A stretch of DNA of 64,000 bases, taken from NCBI GenBank assembly GCA_946699065.1, contig CAMPDV010001090.1:80918-144917 (forward strand), read 5' to 3'. Below the pieces are notes generated by a model. It did no database searches and had not been told where the DNA came from. It saw nothing but the letters and a program-made list of their open reading frames with translations. Made by a program: the position numbers and the translations under genes. Each line of letters begins with the position of its first letter. Within the stretch, counting starts at the first letter, position 1. The stretch is from Loxodes magnus (lineage: Eukaryota; Ciliophora; Karyorelictea; Loxodida; Loxodidae). Shown here piece after piece: positions 1 to 12,544 of the stretch.

Positions 1-3000
1 CTTAAAAGGATAGTAGTTTCCAGTATGAACATTCTTAGAACTTGATGTAAGTGTCTTTTTCAACAACCGAAAATAAGCCTCTGATAAAGTGTACTTAAAT
101 ATAACCAGTAATAAGGTATCTCCAGTATCTATAGTGATACAGAATAATGAATATAACATAGTAAATCCAGCTAATGTCTTTATACTGTATGGAGTTGCTT
201 CTATCTCAAGTGTAGATATCTAGACAGTTTCTTGATACCAAAGTCCTGGTAGCATTTGATAATCTGCTACCTTCCTTGCCACTACATTGTTTATATAAAT
301 AAATGCTTAATAACTGGAGTAAGGGAACTACTATACATTCACTTTTGAAGTATAAGGAGTGACTAAGTATACTAGCCAAAAAGTAATCTATGTTAACAGA
401 GCTCCTTAAGCTGAAAATTTTATAGTGAGCTCTCAAAAAGGAAAAGCGTGGGATAGCCTATTTACTCTAAAATGTGATGATGCTACTGATTTAGATGAAG
501 ATTATCCATTAAGATACCAGTTCTTTTACATAGGATCGTTCAATCAGGAGTTTCCTTTAAATTAGATAGAGGAATATTACATCAAAAGCTTTAAGTTACC
601 TTAAGTAGATTATAACAGTTCATTAGTAGTAGGAGTTACCATCTATGACTAGTTTAACGCATCTACTAAAATGTTTTCCACTATCTAAGTAGAAAGGACA
701 TTATAATCCATATCACAGGAAATCTAAACCCTATAAACTAGATAACTCGCCTCAGATGTAGAAGCTTAGAATTTTATGCATGACTTAGCTATTCAAATAA
801 GTACCAGTGCTCCTAATCTTTCTCCTCTAGATATGAAACAGTTCTTATGATATCTATCCTAAAAAATAGAGAACCAAGAATAGATAACAATACCAGTTTC
901 AAGCTACTATGAAGTAAGACTAAACGTAACATCTGAAAACCTGCAGAACTATATAGACAGCATCTACCAATGTCTTAACTAGTAAACAAAGTACCAGATA
1001 TCCTAAAATTAGATGTCTTAGCTTATGCAGATCATTAAACAGTTCTACTATATAAAGCTTAACATCGAACAAGAAGTATAAGCTAGTCTAATAACTAGAA
1101 GAAGTACCTTTAACTATACAAACGATCATACTTTAACCTATCAAACTTCTAAAGTCTAAATTTGATAAATCTTGCAAGTAATTCTTCTATCCTATACAAA
1201 GGAGAAGGAAATCCCTACTTAAGAAATAGAGCTATGAGACTAGAGTCTTTTCTTTTTTATGATCTAAACTGTTGAAACTCTAAAGGAGAAGTAATGATAG
1301 TATTGGAATTTCTCTGCCTAAGTACTAAGCTACTCTAATGATCTCTAAGGAAGCTTTGTTGTAATCTTTACTATTTGAAGAAACAATCCATGTGAGATGG
1401 ATGATTTGAGCTATATCAATTATTTAAGTCTTGAAGTATACTAAATATCTGAAAAGACGTAAGAAGGATTCTATATCAAGAAGGATAGTCTGAAGAAAGT
1501 GAACATCTAAGTTGAGTATGTTCTGAACTATACCCAAACTTAGACATCTTCAAACGTAGTATGCCAAATGTGAGATATCAACGAATATAAGTGAGATAAT
1601 GGAACTTCATGCTATATTGAAAAAGCCCAACTAACTAACTATTACAGGTGTAAATGTAGCTAGTCAGGACTTATTAGACTCGCTTCAATTGTATAAGAGG
1701 TAGAAGAATAAGAAAATGAGGAGCAAGAGGAACAATAGGAGGAAGAGAGTGGAGAAGAGCAAGATTAAGAGGAATAAGTTTAGGAAGAAGAAAATGAAGA
1801 AACGTAAAATGAAGAAGAATCAAACTTAGACCTTAATTTAGATGAAAAAAGAAAGCATGAAAATTAATCAAGCTATAAGCATCCAGTTCCTGCTTACTTA
1901 TTAGTAATCTTATGTTTCATATTTTTTCAACTTAGATGCTTATAATTCTGATTGTAGTGTCAAAAGACAAAAGAAAATTTAGATTAAGCTTTAGATTTTA
2001 GTTCTATAAATCTACCAAAACTATTCCAATGAGCATCTTATGCTTCCATAATAAGCCCTTGAGTAAGAGTTCAATCCCAAACTCTAAGAAAAACTTCATT
2101 TTTATATATAGACTTTACTATTACCATCTGATACTTACTGATAAATCTTATAACTACTACTTAATAGACAAGATTAGGGTAATTTAAAGGTTAAGATTTT
2201 GGAGTTGCGGTTTTAGTAGGTTTAGGAATGTCTGTATGAAAGTAGATATGCAAAAAGATCCTAATCTAGTGTTAGAAAATCTAGTAAGTCCTTATTTTCA
2301 TCTACTGCGTTTCATGCTTAATTGTCATTTCTTGCGTTTGCGCTGCTTTTAACACAGCAGAAACTCTTCCTTGAATACCTTGTCTCTTTATCAGCTACTT
2401 TTTCTACTATCTCCTATTTGATCCTATTCTGGTCTTTTGATTATGATATTATGCTCCAATAAGATATTTAGATCTACAAGTGAATAAACCAAATCCTAAG
2501 TGTCATAGCCAGTGCATCCATCTTAAGATGGTAAGTAGATGAATGAGGGTTAGAAGGAGAAAAAGAGCGACATAGCTAACCTGATAAGTAACTTCTAGAT
2601 CGATGTTATGGTTGAAGATAGAACTTCCTACTTGAATAAAGACACACTATAGCAAACATAAATTACTTCCCAACGTGATGTTAATGAATCTTATTTGTAT
2701 CAGAAAATTAAAGGTCAATATTTGGATAGTATTCATATCAATAATGGTGGACAGATAAAGGATAAAGCAGATAGAGGGACAGACCATTGAAAAGGAAAAC
2801 CCGGAGACTAAACAGAAAATTTTAAATCAGTCTGAAGACGCATAAACCTGTATGCAAAACTAAGAAGAAGTAATCATTCCTTCTTACTCTAGTTCTTCAC
2901 TTAAATATCCTCATTCTAAAAAGGAAGTTTAGAACCCTCAAGATGAAGAAAAAAAAATGATAAATATGCTTTAATTTAGATCAATGGATGTAGAAGACTA

Positions 3001-3900
3001 TAATGAAAGAATCAACTTAGACCCATTGAAAAATAGCCAATATTGAAAATGAAATCTATACTTAAAACAAAGATATTGATTATCCTTATTTCTATAAGTC
3101 TATTTATCTTCAAGCTTTTAAAATTGGTTTAAGTATCTATTATCAGTATGTAAGAGCAACCTAAATAACAGGTAGTAAGAGCTAACCTGTTAGCTTAAGT
3201 GAATTGAAGTGAGTAATTATAGCTTCAGTTTAAACTTATAATAGGCTTTGGCCTAAACCATCCTATGAGGAAAGCAGCAAGAATGAGACTTGATATCAGG
3301 AACTTTATTTTATGTCATACCGTTTCGTTCCAAATCCAGGTATTAAACACCAAACACTATGCACTCACTTTAAAAAAGGCTTATCAGGCTTTTCTAAAAG
3401 CTGCTTAAATTGCTATTTCTTGTCTTTCTTCTTAGCTAACTTTTTTCAGGACTAGCAAGACAATAAAGTAGAGTTAGGGGAGATAAGGAAAGGAGAGGGA
3501 AATAGATCCCAATAGGACTCTTTGAGCTAAACTCATAATCCTAGGCTAAAAAACTAGGCAAGAAAATGGTTAAAGAGCTAAAGACAAAGGAATGCAAGAT
3601 GCTTAGATTTTATGCTTAATGGTATGAAGATTTAGTAAGGAGATCAAGAATACTAAGCTAGTAAAAGGAACCGAAAGTAGGAGTTGGATTGGAAAAACTG
3701 GAGTAACTCTCATATCAAAATATCGGTTTTAATGGAAGAGTAAGGAAGCTTATACGATCATCTTAAAGGTTTAAGAGAGGTATAAAGAGACTGGGGTAAT
3801 ATCTGGAAAAATATCCCAGGCGGTAGCTTTCATTGCTAGATATAAAAGCGAAAATATTGTAAAGCTACAATTTTTACAAGCTACAATACAACAAAGCTTA
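1..3900 (+). CDS. Polycystin/REJ-type membrane protein with GPS motif (5' partial)
   Basis: The window opens inside this gene. Frame 2 reads as clean protein from base 2 to 2530 only if TAA/TAG=Gln and TGA=Trp. The N-terminal part (about 1-1500) looks like the extracellular REJ/GAIN-type region of polycystin-1-like proteins. A GPS autoproteolysis motif lies at about 1562-1690, with two Trp encoded by TGA and the C-x-C pair in YRCKCSQSGLIRL. A Glu/Gln-rich linker follows (1697-1830), then hydrophobic segments starting PAYLLVILCFIFF, fitting a multi-pass C-terminus. Three introns (2531-2553, 2747-2774, 2990-3020) restore the frame each time. The 3' end is uncertain: the plus strand stays purine-rich to about 3850-3900, where coding switches strand. 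Family assignment is from GPS plus architecture; the channel-like role is inference. Confidence 0.7.
2531..2553 (+). other. Intron, 23 nt
   Basis: Begins GTAAGTAG and ends GGGTTAG. Removing it joins HLKM to KEKKSDIANLISNF in frame; the genomic frame is otherwise broken here. Confidence 0.7.
2747..2774 (+). other. Intron, 28 nt
   Basis: Begins GTGGACAG and ends GCAGATAG. Removal joins DSIHINN to EGQTIEKENPETK in frame (phase 1). Confidence 0.6.
2990..3020 (+). other. Intron, 31 nt
   Basis: Begins GTAGAAG and ends AACTTAG. Removal joins FRSMD to THWKIANIENEIY and moves the reading into frame 3, which stays protein-like to about 3450. Confidence 0.6.
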
Positions 3901-4400
3901 AAACTAAGTTCTAGTTTATATTCTAAACATCTTAGGATTAGATAAAAGAAGGATAGCTCAAGAGTCTTCTCTTTTAGCCCTTCTCAAACACATCATTCTT
4001 ATTTAATAGTAAACCAGCTAATGGAGCTATAAGCTAAACCTTTTAAGGAGTATGAGCATCAGCAAATCTCCAGAATGACTCTATCTTCATCTACTTCTCT
4101 TCAGCTAAAGCATAAAACCTCAGCTTTATACTTAAACATTTCAAACTTCTTCCACTTTAAGCTTAAATATATTAACCTTGATAAAATAAACCCCTAAGGT
4201 GAGGTAAAAAAGGACAAAGCACCTCTTAAAGAGAAAGCCAAACACCAGCTAAACTCCACATACTTCATATACCATCTAAAAGCTCCTTTAAGGGCATCAA
4301 ATCATCTAATATCCAGCTTTCAAACCTTAAGACTAGAAAATTCCCAGATTTATATTGAAATTCAATTGATTTCTGATCTAACAAGCTTAGTTTCTTTAAT
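3870..4400 (-). CDS. Small hypothetical gene, convergent with the polycystin-like gene
   Basis: The plus strand turns pyrimidine-rich here and the minus strand reads as good protein with reassigned stops, including segments LAEEKQMKIESFWRFADAH and QKVQLIAPLAGLLLNKND, then RRLLSYPSF. No family is recognised. A candidate start is the Met of MPLKELLDG at about 4300, but protein-like sequence (FQYKSGNFLVLRFESWILDD) extends upstream towards 4400, so a 5' intron or another start is possible. It is head to head with the RING gene starting at 4443. Its end, somewhere near 3870, overlaps the tail of the polycystin-like gene in the reading used here, so both ends are approximate. Confidence 0.5.
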
Positions 4401-4442
4401 AAAGGTACACTATAAATTTGCCTTACTTTTATACCCTTAAAA

Positions 4443-5462
4443 ATGTAAACTAATTAAGCTTAAATTTAAGGATTGTGCTGCTATTGTAGGAGTAAGACTG
4501 TATATGAAGCTTAGGTTTTGATATGTAAGCATGGGTATTGTAAGGACTGTTTCTTGGAGGTTTATGTAAAGAGTAGGTAGAGTTAGCAGAAACTCTAGGA
4601 GTTGGACTTTTTGTGTCAGGTTTGTGAGTAAAAATCAGAAATTACTGACACAGAGTTGATAAGTATACTCCTAGCCAGAGCTAAAATACCATTCTAAGGG
4701 AATAGTGAATTTGTATCTACCTAAGGAGCTGAGTATAGATAAGCACCTATGATCTGCTAGCAATGCTAGAGAAAGGATTAGGAAATTGAATTCGTAGAGA
4801 CTAAGTTAGACAAGCAGACTTAGGATTACTAGGAGCTTTATAACCAGAACTAGTAGTATATGGATTTAATAGAGCAGATGAATGAAAAAAAGGAGAATTA
4901 GCAAAACTACTAGCACGAGTAGGAGAAGCTAATAGAGTGATATGTAAGTTTAATTTAGCCTTGGTATATAGAAGTAAGACCACTAAAGCTATAAAAATAA
5001 CTATTAAAACTTAATGCAAGAATATGCTTAATTCAGGAGCAGCAAGTCTAATATAAGGAGAAGAACTAAAGATTATAAAAAGAGTTAGATGAAATTGACT
5101 AAAAAATTCTGGAGAGCAATTAGATGCTCCTAAACTATTAGCATGATAGTGCTCTAAAATCCTAAGAGCTTGAATCCTTTATTTAATAACTATAAGCAGA
5201 GTTAAATAAAAAGAAAGGGCTGATTATAGAATAAGAGAAGTAAATAAACCAGGTTAAAGAGGATAAAACCAAAGTGTTAATATCTGACTAGCAGTTTTAA
5301 GATTTGTAGTAGGAGAGTTAAAGCCTCATTGCTGAGATTTTGAAACTTAAGAATGAAAAAGAAAAATAATTGAAGCAACTTGAGTGTGTAAATCAAGGCT
5401 TGAAATTAAAAGGTCTTAAGTATGCATTCCTAATATTAAAGAAAATAAGATTGAAAAAATGA
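4443..5462 (+). CDS. RING-finger coiled-coil protein
   Basis: ATG at 4443 opens a frame of 340 codons including the TGA at 5460-5462. A RING finger lies at residues ~13-62: CCYCRSK, then CKHGYCKDCF, then CQVCEQK, giving the C-x2-C / C-x-H-x2-C-x2-C / C-x2-C spacing of C3HC4 RINGs. A second Cys pair (MICQQCQRKD) follows, then a long Gln/Glu/Lys-rich coiled coil to the C-terminus. It uses many TAA/TAG as Gln and a few TGA as Trp. A GTAAGTTTAATTTAG stretch at about 4940 is in frame and 15 nt long, so it could be an optional tiny intron. RING proteins are usually E3 ubiquitin ligases; this role is inferred from the finger only. The reading stays open beyond 5462 but the protein character weakens. 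Confidence 0.7.
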
Positions 5463-5846
5463 GTATTTAAAAGAAAATTCCAGTAATTTGGATTAAAAAT
5501 AAACGTTATAAGATAAGCAACAACTTATTTCAAGTAATTTTGAAATGATAAGATAAAGCAGGATCAGAATTTTAATTAGCGAAGCTTTATCTTAAATTTA
5601 CTTATTTCTTTTGAATTATTGACTGTTATCTTAAAGAGATATAATTGATAAAAAATTTAAGATATGCAGCTTTTTGTTCTTTAATTTTGTGATAAAAAAT
5701 GAATCAGATATATCCAAAGATAATTAGATTCATAGTTTAATCAAAATCCTACAAAGCTAACAATTCTAAGGTCAGAAAAATAAAAAGAACGTAATCATCT
5801 AAACGAAAAAAGGTCATAGCTTATAGATTTTGACTAATCATTTAAA

Positions 5847-6850
5847 ATGTCAGAAAGTGAGTTTTAGTTCGAAGAGAATAATTAATTCCCGCATGAAAAA
5901 GACTGAAAGTTGTTTAGTCTCAGTAGGTTTCTTCTGTACTCTCTTTGAGTAAAATAAATTAAAAAATTAAATTAAAACAAAACGAGTGTTTAAATTTCCA
6001 AGGATCTTGTAGAAAGCTTTGAGGTTAGACAGTTTATAAGTAAACTATCTTATTTTTTAAGTTCTTTAAAAGGAATGATAACTTTGCTTCTTTAAGATGA
6101 AATAGGAGAATAAATAAATATAAAGAAGATAATTATCCTGACAGACTCGATTCTATCCTTATCAGCAACTTTTTTTAGCAGTTAAGCAAGTGAAAATAAC
6201 GTCATGATAATTTATTCTATCCCTTCTAATCTCATGAATGATTTAAGAATGAAATTCAAAGATTAAGTAAGATAAAAAGTAAGAAGTAAACAGCTAAATC
6301 TCCTTCGCCATAACTAAGATATAAAAATAAAAAATAAGTTCAGAAAAAATTAAACGAAGAAAAATTTTAAGTAGAAGTGTGAAAGATAGAAAACAACTAT
6401 AGCTTAAGTAATATGAGAAAGAAGAACAAAAAAGTCACAAGTCCCATATTCAAACATATCTAGTATATTTTTTATTAATATATCATTATCGTAAAATATA
6501 CTCACTTAGTAAGATAAGGTTTTGTACTATTTTTAATAAGTCTAATTAAGTAACTATGAAAATAATAAAGAATGAAGTTTATTTATAGATGTTAACCTAC
6601 TTACTTTTAGTCTAATGTTTTGTAAAGATATATAGCAATTAGCTGGTATAGCTTTAAGTATTTGAACGATATGAGTACTTTAAAAGTATTAAAGAGATTT
6701 GAGTGAATGAAGATAGAGACAAAGTTAAATGATGAATGATAATGAGGATAATATGTTAAATAATAAGAGCCAGGATCTATATAACTATGCCAGCAAGAAA
6801 AAGATTTGACTGATACAGATAGGATATCAAACATTCTAATCCACTTGATC
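5847..6850 (+). CDS. Possible hypothetical gene downstream of the RING gene
   Basis: An ATG at 5847 begins MSESEFQFEENNQFPHEKDW, an acidic, protein-like start. The same frame continues with segments such as KDLVESFEVRQFISKLSYFL and ENNVMIIYSIPSNLMNDLRM. No family is recognised. It shares the frame of the RING gene, so it could also be an extension of that gene if the TGA at 5460 is read as Trp. Several in-frame TGA codons occur towards 6850, any of which might be the stop. Codon quality is poorer than in the genes to the left. Confidence 0.3.
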
Positions 6851-6875
6851 ATGATCACATGATGTAATATAGCCA

Positions 6876-6906
6876 ATTAAATTAAATTAAATTAAATTAA
6901 ATTAAA
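6876..6906. repeat. (TTAAA)n microsatellite tail of the LINE
   Basis: Six or so tandem TTAAA units at the 3' end of the LINE; tails of this kind are common in non-LTR elements. Confidence 0.6.
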
Positions 6907-7099
6907 TAATGTTCGCCTTTCAGCTTAATAAAATAATTTTTATGATATCACTCTCATTCTGAAACTCTTAGGTCTTCATTATTGTTTTGATTTGATTTTT
7001 TTTAGTTTAGTTTCTCTTCTTCTTGTATCTTCGTTCATTCTAAAAATGATTATTTTAAGTCTTCTTTATTCAAATATTACTAATGGATTTATTTTTCCC

Positions 7100-9578
7100 T
7101 CAATCATTCTTAAAATCAAGTTATTTGTTAATGCTTTTGTTTTATGCTAGACCATGTTTTTTTAATCTTAAGATCAATATCTTCTAGGATTTATTTATTC
7201 TTTTTTGTTTCTTAATTTATTAATATTGATTATATTCTATCATTTCTTTTAAATTTTTCTCTATTTTTTATTAGTTTCATTGTTTATTGTATATTTATTA
7301 TTTCCTCTTTTCAGATTTATGTTTATGTGTAAGTTTTATAATGTTTCTTGTATCTGAAGACTGTTTTCTTATATAATTTATCTGTAATACTAGCAATCAA
7401 AGACGTGTTCAAATTTTTCTTATTGCTAACAAATGCATAGTATCTACTCTTAATCAATATGTCTTTTTGAGAGATCAGCTCTAAAAAATATTAATTGCGT
7501 TCTTAGTCTATAAATTAATTTTTATTCTTTTATTAATTCTTTGTTTGTTGTTATATAAGTAATTTTTTAAAATTTAGTCTCATTTTTATATTGTCTATAA
7601 ATTATTTCGGCTGTTTTCATATTTTATATTCTCTATATTGTTTCCTTGAAAAATTTTTTTGTATTTTTTTTAGATTTCTTTAGTATAATTATTTATGTTA
7701 AGATCTTTTATTTATTCATTGTTTATTTCATAGTATTTTTCAATTTTTTTAATGCTTTTTTTATATTTTGAGTTCTATTTTTAACTCTGTTTGAAAAGTT
7801 ATTAGAATTTTGTATCTTATCTACTTTTTTCTTTTTCTTGATAATTTCTGAATTAATCTTATAACTTTTTGTAGAATTTTAAAAATCTTTATGCTGTTGA
7901 ATCTTCAAATTTACATCGGTTGAAATCTATATACTATATTTCTTTAAATGATACTTGTGGAATTTTCAAGTATTTTCTTAGGATTTATCTTTGTGCTATT
8001 TAGATTTTATTTTTTCATTTTGTTATTCCTAATTGAATACTATATGGGATTAATTCCGAGTAGTATTCTAATTTTGGCATTATAAATAATCTGAATAAGT
8101 TCTTAAAGTTAATTGGCTATGTTTTGTTATAGTTTTTAAAGAATTAGGATTAGAATATAAATATTATTAAAATTTCTTGAAGAGGTACTCAATCTGAACC
8201 TTTTCTTCATTAAGTTAGTTTATTTGATATCCTAGGTATTAAATTTGTTATTTCTATTGAATTTTTTTTCCTAATAGAAAAAGTTCAATATCTTTGTTCG
8301 TTGTGTTTCTATTCTTGAGTATTTATATAAATTCGCATTTCTCCGTGTTAATATTAAGTCTTATTAATTTAAAAATGTTTTCAGTTTCGTTTAGTAAGAT
8401 TTACATATTTTTTTGATTATTTGATATTAGTATTAAATCATCTGCTCAAGCAAGTTTAGCATGATAATTTTTTTGAATTTTATGCCCTAGTTTTTCATAT
8501 TTTTCTAAATACCTTAATACTATATCATAGTATATTATTGCTAATATTGGTCCACTTGAGCTGCCTTGTAAGACTCCATTTACTTACCGAATTTTTCTAG
8601 TTATTTCTTTATCAAGATAGAAGTTAATTTATACTTTTTAATATGTATCTTTTATTATATTAATTATATTTTACGAAACGTTTAATCTTTTCATCTGGTC
8701 AAATAAAAATCTGCGATTTATTATGTCGAACATTCTTTCTATATCAATTAACGTGATTAATAAGTCTTCATTACAATTTTCTTTTTTCTTTTTATTTTTA
8801 TAGTTTTCTATGATTTGTTTTAATTATCATATATTATTAGCAGTTTGCATCTTTTTTATAAATCCTTTTTAATCTTTGTTTAATATATCTTAATATTATA
8901 TTTCTTAGTATAATTGGTTAGTTACTAATTTATCAAATATTTTTTAAATTACGTTTATGAGTGCTATCGGTCTATAATTTTTTCAATTTTATTTGTTTCC
9001 TTTTTTGTGAAGCATTATTACTTTAACTTTGTTCATATTTTTAGGTAGTTTTTATTGCTTCTAACAATTTTAGAAAAATTTGAATAGTATTTATCATAGT
9101 TCGTGTGATGCGTTTTTTATTAGTTCATTTGATATTGAATCAAATCCTTGAACCTTATTGTTAGGTAAAAATCTTATTACATCTCATACTTAGTAGTATA
9201 GAATATTTTCTCATTTTTTATTTTTTTTTAATCTTTCTTTAATATTAGTTCCATAGATTTTGTAAATTTCTTTATTAATTTAGTCATTTTAGTTTAGAGA
9301 AAGATTTTATTATTTATTAAATACATTTTTCTCCCAATTTTGAATGAAGTCTTCTTATTACATTTTCGTCAGGTTAATTTTTGTTCCTTTTTTTGGGTTT
9401 AAAATATTTTTGGGTTAATTGGGCATTTCTTGATTATTAGCATTTAGGAATATTGATTAATAATTAGTATTTTGCTGTTGTTGTTCTTTTTACATTTTGG
9501 TGTACTAGTTTTTTTCTTTTAAATATATCTTTTTGAGTTTTAATATGTAATCGTTATTTCTATTATATTAATTTATTT
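7100..9578 (-). CDS. LINE reverse transcriptase ORF (5' partial)
   Basis: One minus-strand frame, open with reassigned stops, shows RT motifs in order: a leader with FLPNNKVQGFDSISNELIK, KVIMLHKKGN, NWKNYRPIALINV, the first catalytic Asp in LITLIDIERMFDI, NGVLQGSSSGPILA, and AKLAWADDLILIS, where the Trp is TGA. INTEKCEF and IQYLGYQINQ follow (thumb). Near the C-terminus LCICQQQEKFEHVFDCQYY matches the C-x-C...H...C finger found at the end of many LINE ORF2 proteins. The likely stop is TGA at 7102-7100. I saw no frame break across about 800 codons, so this copy looks recently active apart from its missing 5' end. It uses the host's code, meaning it has lived in this lineage for long. Confidence 0.8.
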
Positions 9579-9729
9579 CTTACCTTATTTACTGATCTAT
9601 AGCTACTAATACTTGACTATTAACTTAACTATCTAGCCAAGTATTTTAACTCTCTCTATTTAACTCTCTCTATTCTTGAAAACATATTGGTTGAGATTAT
9701 TTATTAGGTAAAAAATAAGATTTCCTTGC

Positions 9730-10110
9730 TACTTAAACAATAACGTCTATGCTGAAGGGATTTTAGTCTAATAAGCTTAAAATAAAGTAATGGTACTTTG
9801 TATCCCCTTTTGCTCTAAAGGTTTAAGTAATTATTCATCTTTCTGTAAATTAAAAGTATGTGTCTTATGGATCAATTAGCAAGATTAGTCTAAACATTTG
9901 ATGCTCAAATTTTTCTAGAAATAATAAGATGCGCAAGTGAGAGAAATATTGTGGTTACATGGAAGAAGCATGGGGACTTTGATCTATGGATATCTGGGTT
10001 GGAAGATTGACATTTAAGGTAATTAGTTTGATGATGATTTTTAGAAAATGAATGGTTAGCTTAGATGAGTAGAATTAGCAGAATTAAAGAAAAAGAATAA
10101 TAAAATATTA
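9730..10110 (+). CDS. Possible small gene in the large repeat
   Basis: Two overlapping plus frames read as protein. One contains MDQLARLVQTFDAQIFLEII followed by RCASERNIVVTWKKHGDFD; the other contains HLMLKFFQKQQDAQVREILW and ELAELKKKNNKILK. No family is recognised. In copy 2 (38515-38890) a 4-nt deletion near the middle shifts the frame, so at most one copy is whole. It could equally be a gene remnant. Confidence 0.3.
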
Positions 10111-10119
10111 AAGTTACTA

Positions 10120-12540
10120 TCTTATTTTATATATCTATTACTATATAATAATTATTAAAAAGAATTAATTTTTATATTAATCTTAAGCAATAAAAATATA
10201 ATTAAAATATCATTTTATTAAAAAAGGGATTTTTGAAAACTTTAATTATCATAAATACTTTCTTTATCAAAAGATCTTTGCTAATATTTTTAATCATTTA
10301 ACTATTAACTTTTAATATTCCAGAAAACTAATTCTCTTCCTACTCTTTTTTCTGCATGTATTTTTAATGGTCATTATATGTAAATTCTGCTAATTGCTGC
10401 AAACAGAGAATACATTAAGTAATAAATATAAATTAGAAAATTTTAATATATAACCATTACTAAAACCAGATAATCTTCAACATTTACCCTTCAAAATCTT
10501 GGATCCAATCAGAGAACTCTCTTAGATTAGAAATATAATCACATTTAAAAATAGTTGTATCACAATTTTTTGATGATGGTAATTTTTGTAATTATGCCTT
10601 ATATCTGATAATTAATAATTGGATCTTTCTGGTGTTCTACTTGTTGAGGTTTGTTGATTTCTAGTATTGAAAATGTTATTGATTTTAGCATGGTGTATAT
10701 TTTGATTTATAGACAATAAATATTAAATTAATGATTTTACTAAATCAATTTAATTTTTTTACTAATATTATTATTTTTCTTCTAATTTTAGTTCAAAAAT
10801 CTAAATTTAAAATAAGTACCTTTCATTATGTTAATAGATTTAATCTAGTTCAAATTTATAAAAATTAAGGATATTTAAAAAATTTAGTTTTATAAATTAA
10901 AAAGAGTAATTTATTAGTAACATTATAAAATATAATTATAATTAACAATTGTATCATTTAAAAAACTATTATTCAAATTATGTCTTAATTATACATTTTT
11001 TAGCTCACATCATTGTGCACAAAGCATAAACTTCAAATTATATCAAACCTTTATATTTTTAAATCATAGATATTCAATTACTATATTCACATTTAGAATT
11101 AATCAATATCCAAATTCTAAATTTATCTTCTATTCAAAAATTCCTTAAACAAATCAAAAAACTAACCAAGTCTTTATTAGTGGATCAACAGATATTCATA
11201 AGTTCTAACTTGAAACATTTTAACTTTTTTGCTAATTAATATGTTTTTTCACTCATCTATTTGTTAAATATTTATATTCAATTTATTTAACAAAGAAAAA
11301 TACATTTTTAGTTATAATTTTAGCAATTCTCAATTCATAAATATACATATCAAATCATTAATTGTCTTTTTATTACATTATCTTTACCTATATTAAATAT
11401 ATAACTAAATTCATCAATTCTTATTTTAAAAAAACTAAACATTCTATCAAATCACTAATAGGATCAATATTTCAAATCCATTATTCAAATATATATCCAA
11501 TATTTACTATTAAAACACTAACCTTTTCTTCATCTAAATTCTTACCAAAAACAATAAATTAATCTTATAACTATTTTAAATATTAAACATCCTCTAATAC
11601 TTATTATCTAATAATTTTTAACTTTATCATTATTTTATTTTTATTATCATTTTTTTAGCCTAAATAATAAATAAAAAAATTCAGTACAAAAAATATTCTT
11701 TAGTATAAAAAGCTGAACAAAAAGCGAAAATTATTTGTTTAGTTTAAAAATACCTAAAAGTGAATATAAAAAACTTTCTTAGACATATTATATTCAGTTT
11801 TTAAAAATTTTATTTTATTTTCACAAAATCTTTAAAATTTTCTTTTGAATTAAAAATGACAATTTGATTTGCAAGCTTTTTAACACATAATATTGAAAAA
11901 ATTTAATTTTTTAAATTGTCGATTTCTTAACTATTAAATAATTTTTATCCACTCTTTAATTTCCAAAAAATTAAGAAATTTTTTATTATTTTAAACCTTT
12001 TAAAAATTTAAATAAATGAATTCGCATATTATCTTTAAAACTTTTCGAATTCTATAATAAAAAGCATATCAATTTATGCTTATTATTGAAAAAAAATTTA
12101 ACTCTAACATAAAACTAAAATTTTTCTCTTTTTTTGAAATTAAAAATCCTTAAAATATTTCTATCTTATTTGCATATAATATATAAAAAAAATTTAATTT
12201 TAAATATATGCTTTTTCAAAACAAATTTTCACACACCACAACCACCCTTTCAAAACATTTTAAAAATTTTAACTTCTTCATATATAGACCTAAAATAGCA
12301 GAAAATAAATCAATTAGAAAACTTTGTGTCATTATTTAAAATTTTAATTTAGAAAAATTATATAAATACTTAGCACTCTTTACATTTTTTAAATTTTATT
12401 ATTACTTGCATCTTTTTATCCAGTTTTTACTTTATTATTCCGTTAAATAAGATCGAACTTGTGCTAATCGATAAGTTAAAAAAACAAAATAAAATTTTCG
12501 TAAATGTTTTAAGCAAAATTTAATAAAAAACAAAAAAATA
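10120..12540. other. AT-rich stretch, no gene recognised
   Basis: Very AT-rich sequence inside the large repeat. An open frame at 11362-11562 is identical in copy 2, but so is its surroundings, so this says nothing about coding. Around 11690-11760 there is a diverged version of the AAAACGCTGAGCAAAAA motif found in several other repeats of the window. Confidence 0.5.
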
Positions 12541-12544
12541 TCAT

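Larger units (their letters stand above)
6872..9580 (-). mobile_element. Non-LTR retrotransposon (LINE), 5'-truncated
   Basis: The minus strand carries a reverse transcriptase frame ending with a Cys/His motif, and the element ends in a (TTAAA)n tail at 6876-6906 as many LINEs do. The coding frame is still open where the unit meets the 4.84 kb repeat at 9580, and no endonuclease domain is seen, so it is probably 5'-truncated. No clear target-site duplication could be found. The repeat that starts at 9580 also occurs at 38366 without this LINE, which places a real boundary at 9580. Confidence 0.75.

Noticed and set aside
3470-3850. Choice of a single frame for the end of the polycystin-like gene.
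   Set aside because: All three plus frames look protein-like there because no codon is a hard stop; I left the end approximate rather than choose.
11362-11562. 66-codon standard-code frame repeated at 40130-40330.
   Set aside because: Identical because the whole 4.9 kb unit is duplicated; composition is ordinary AT-rich DNA.
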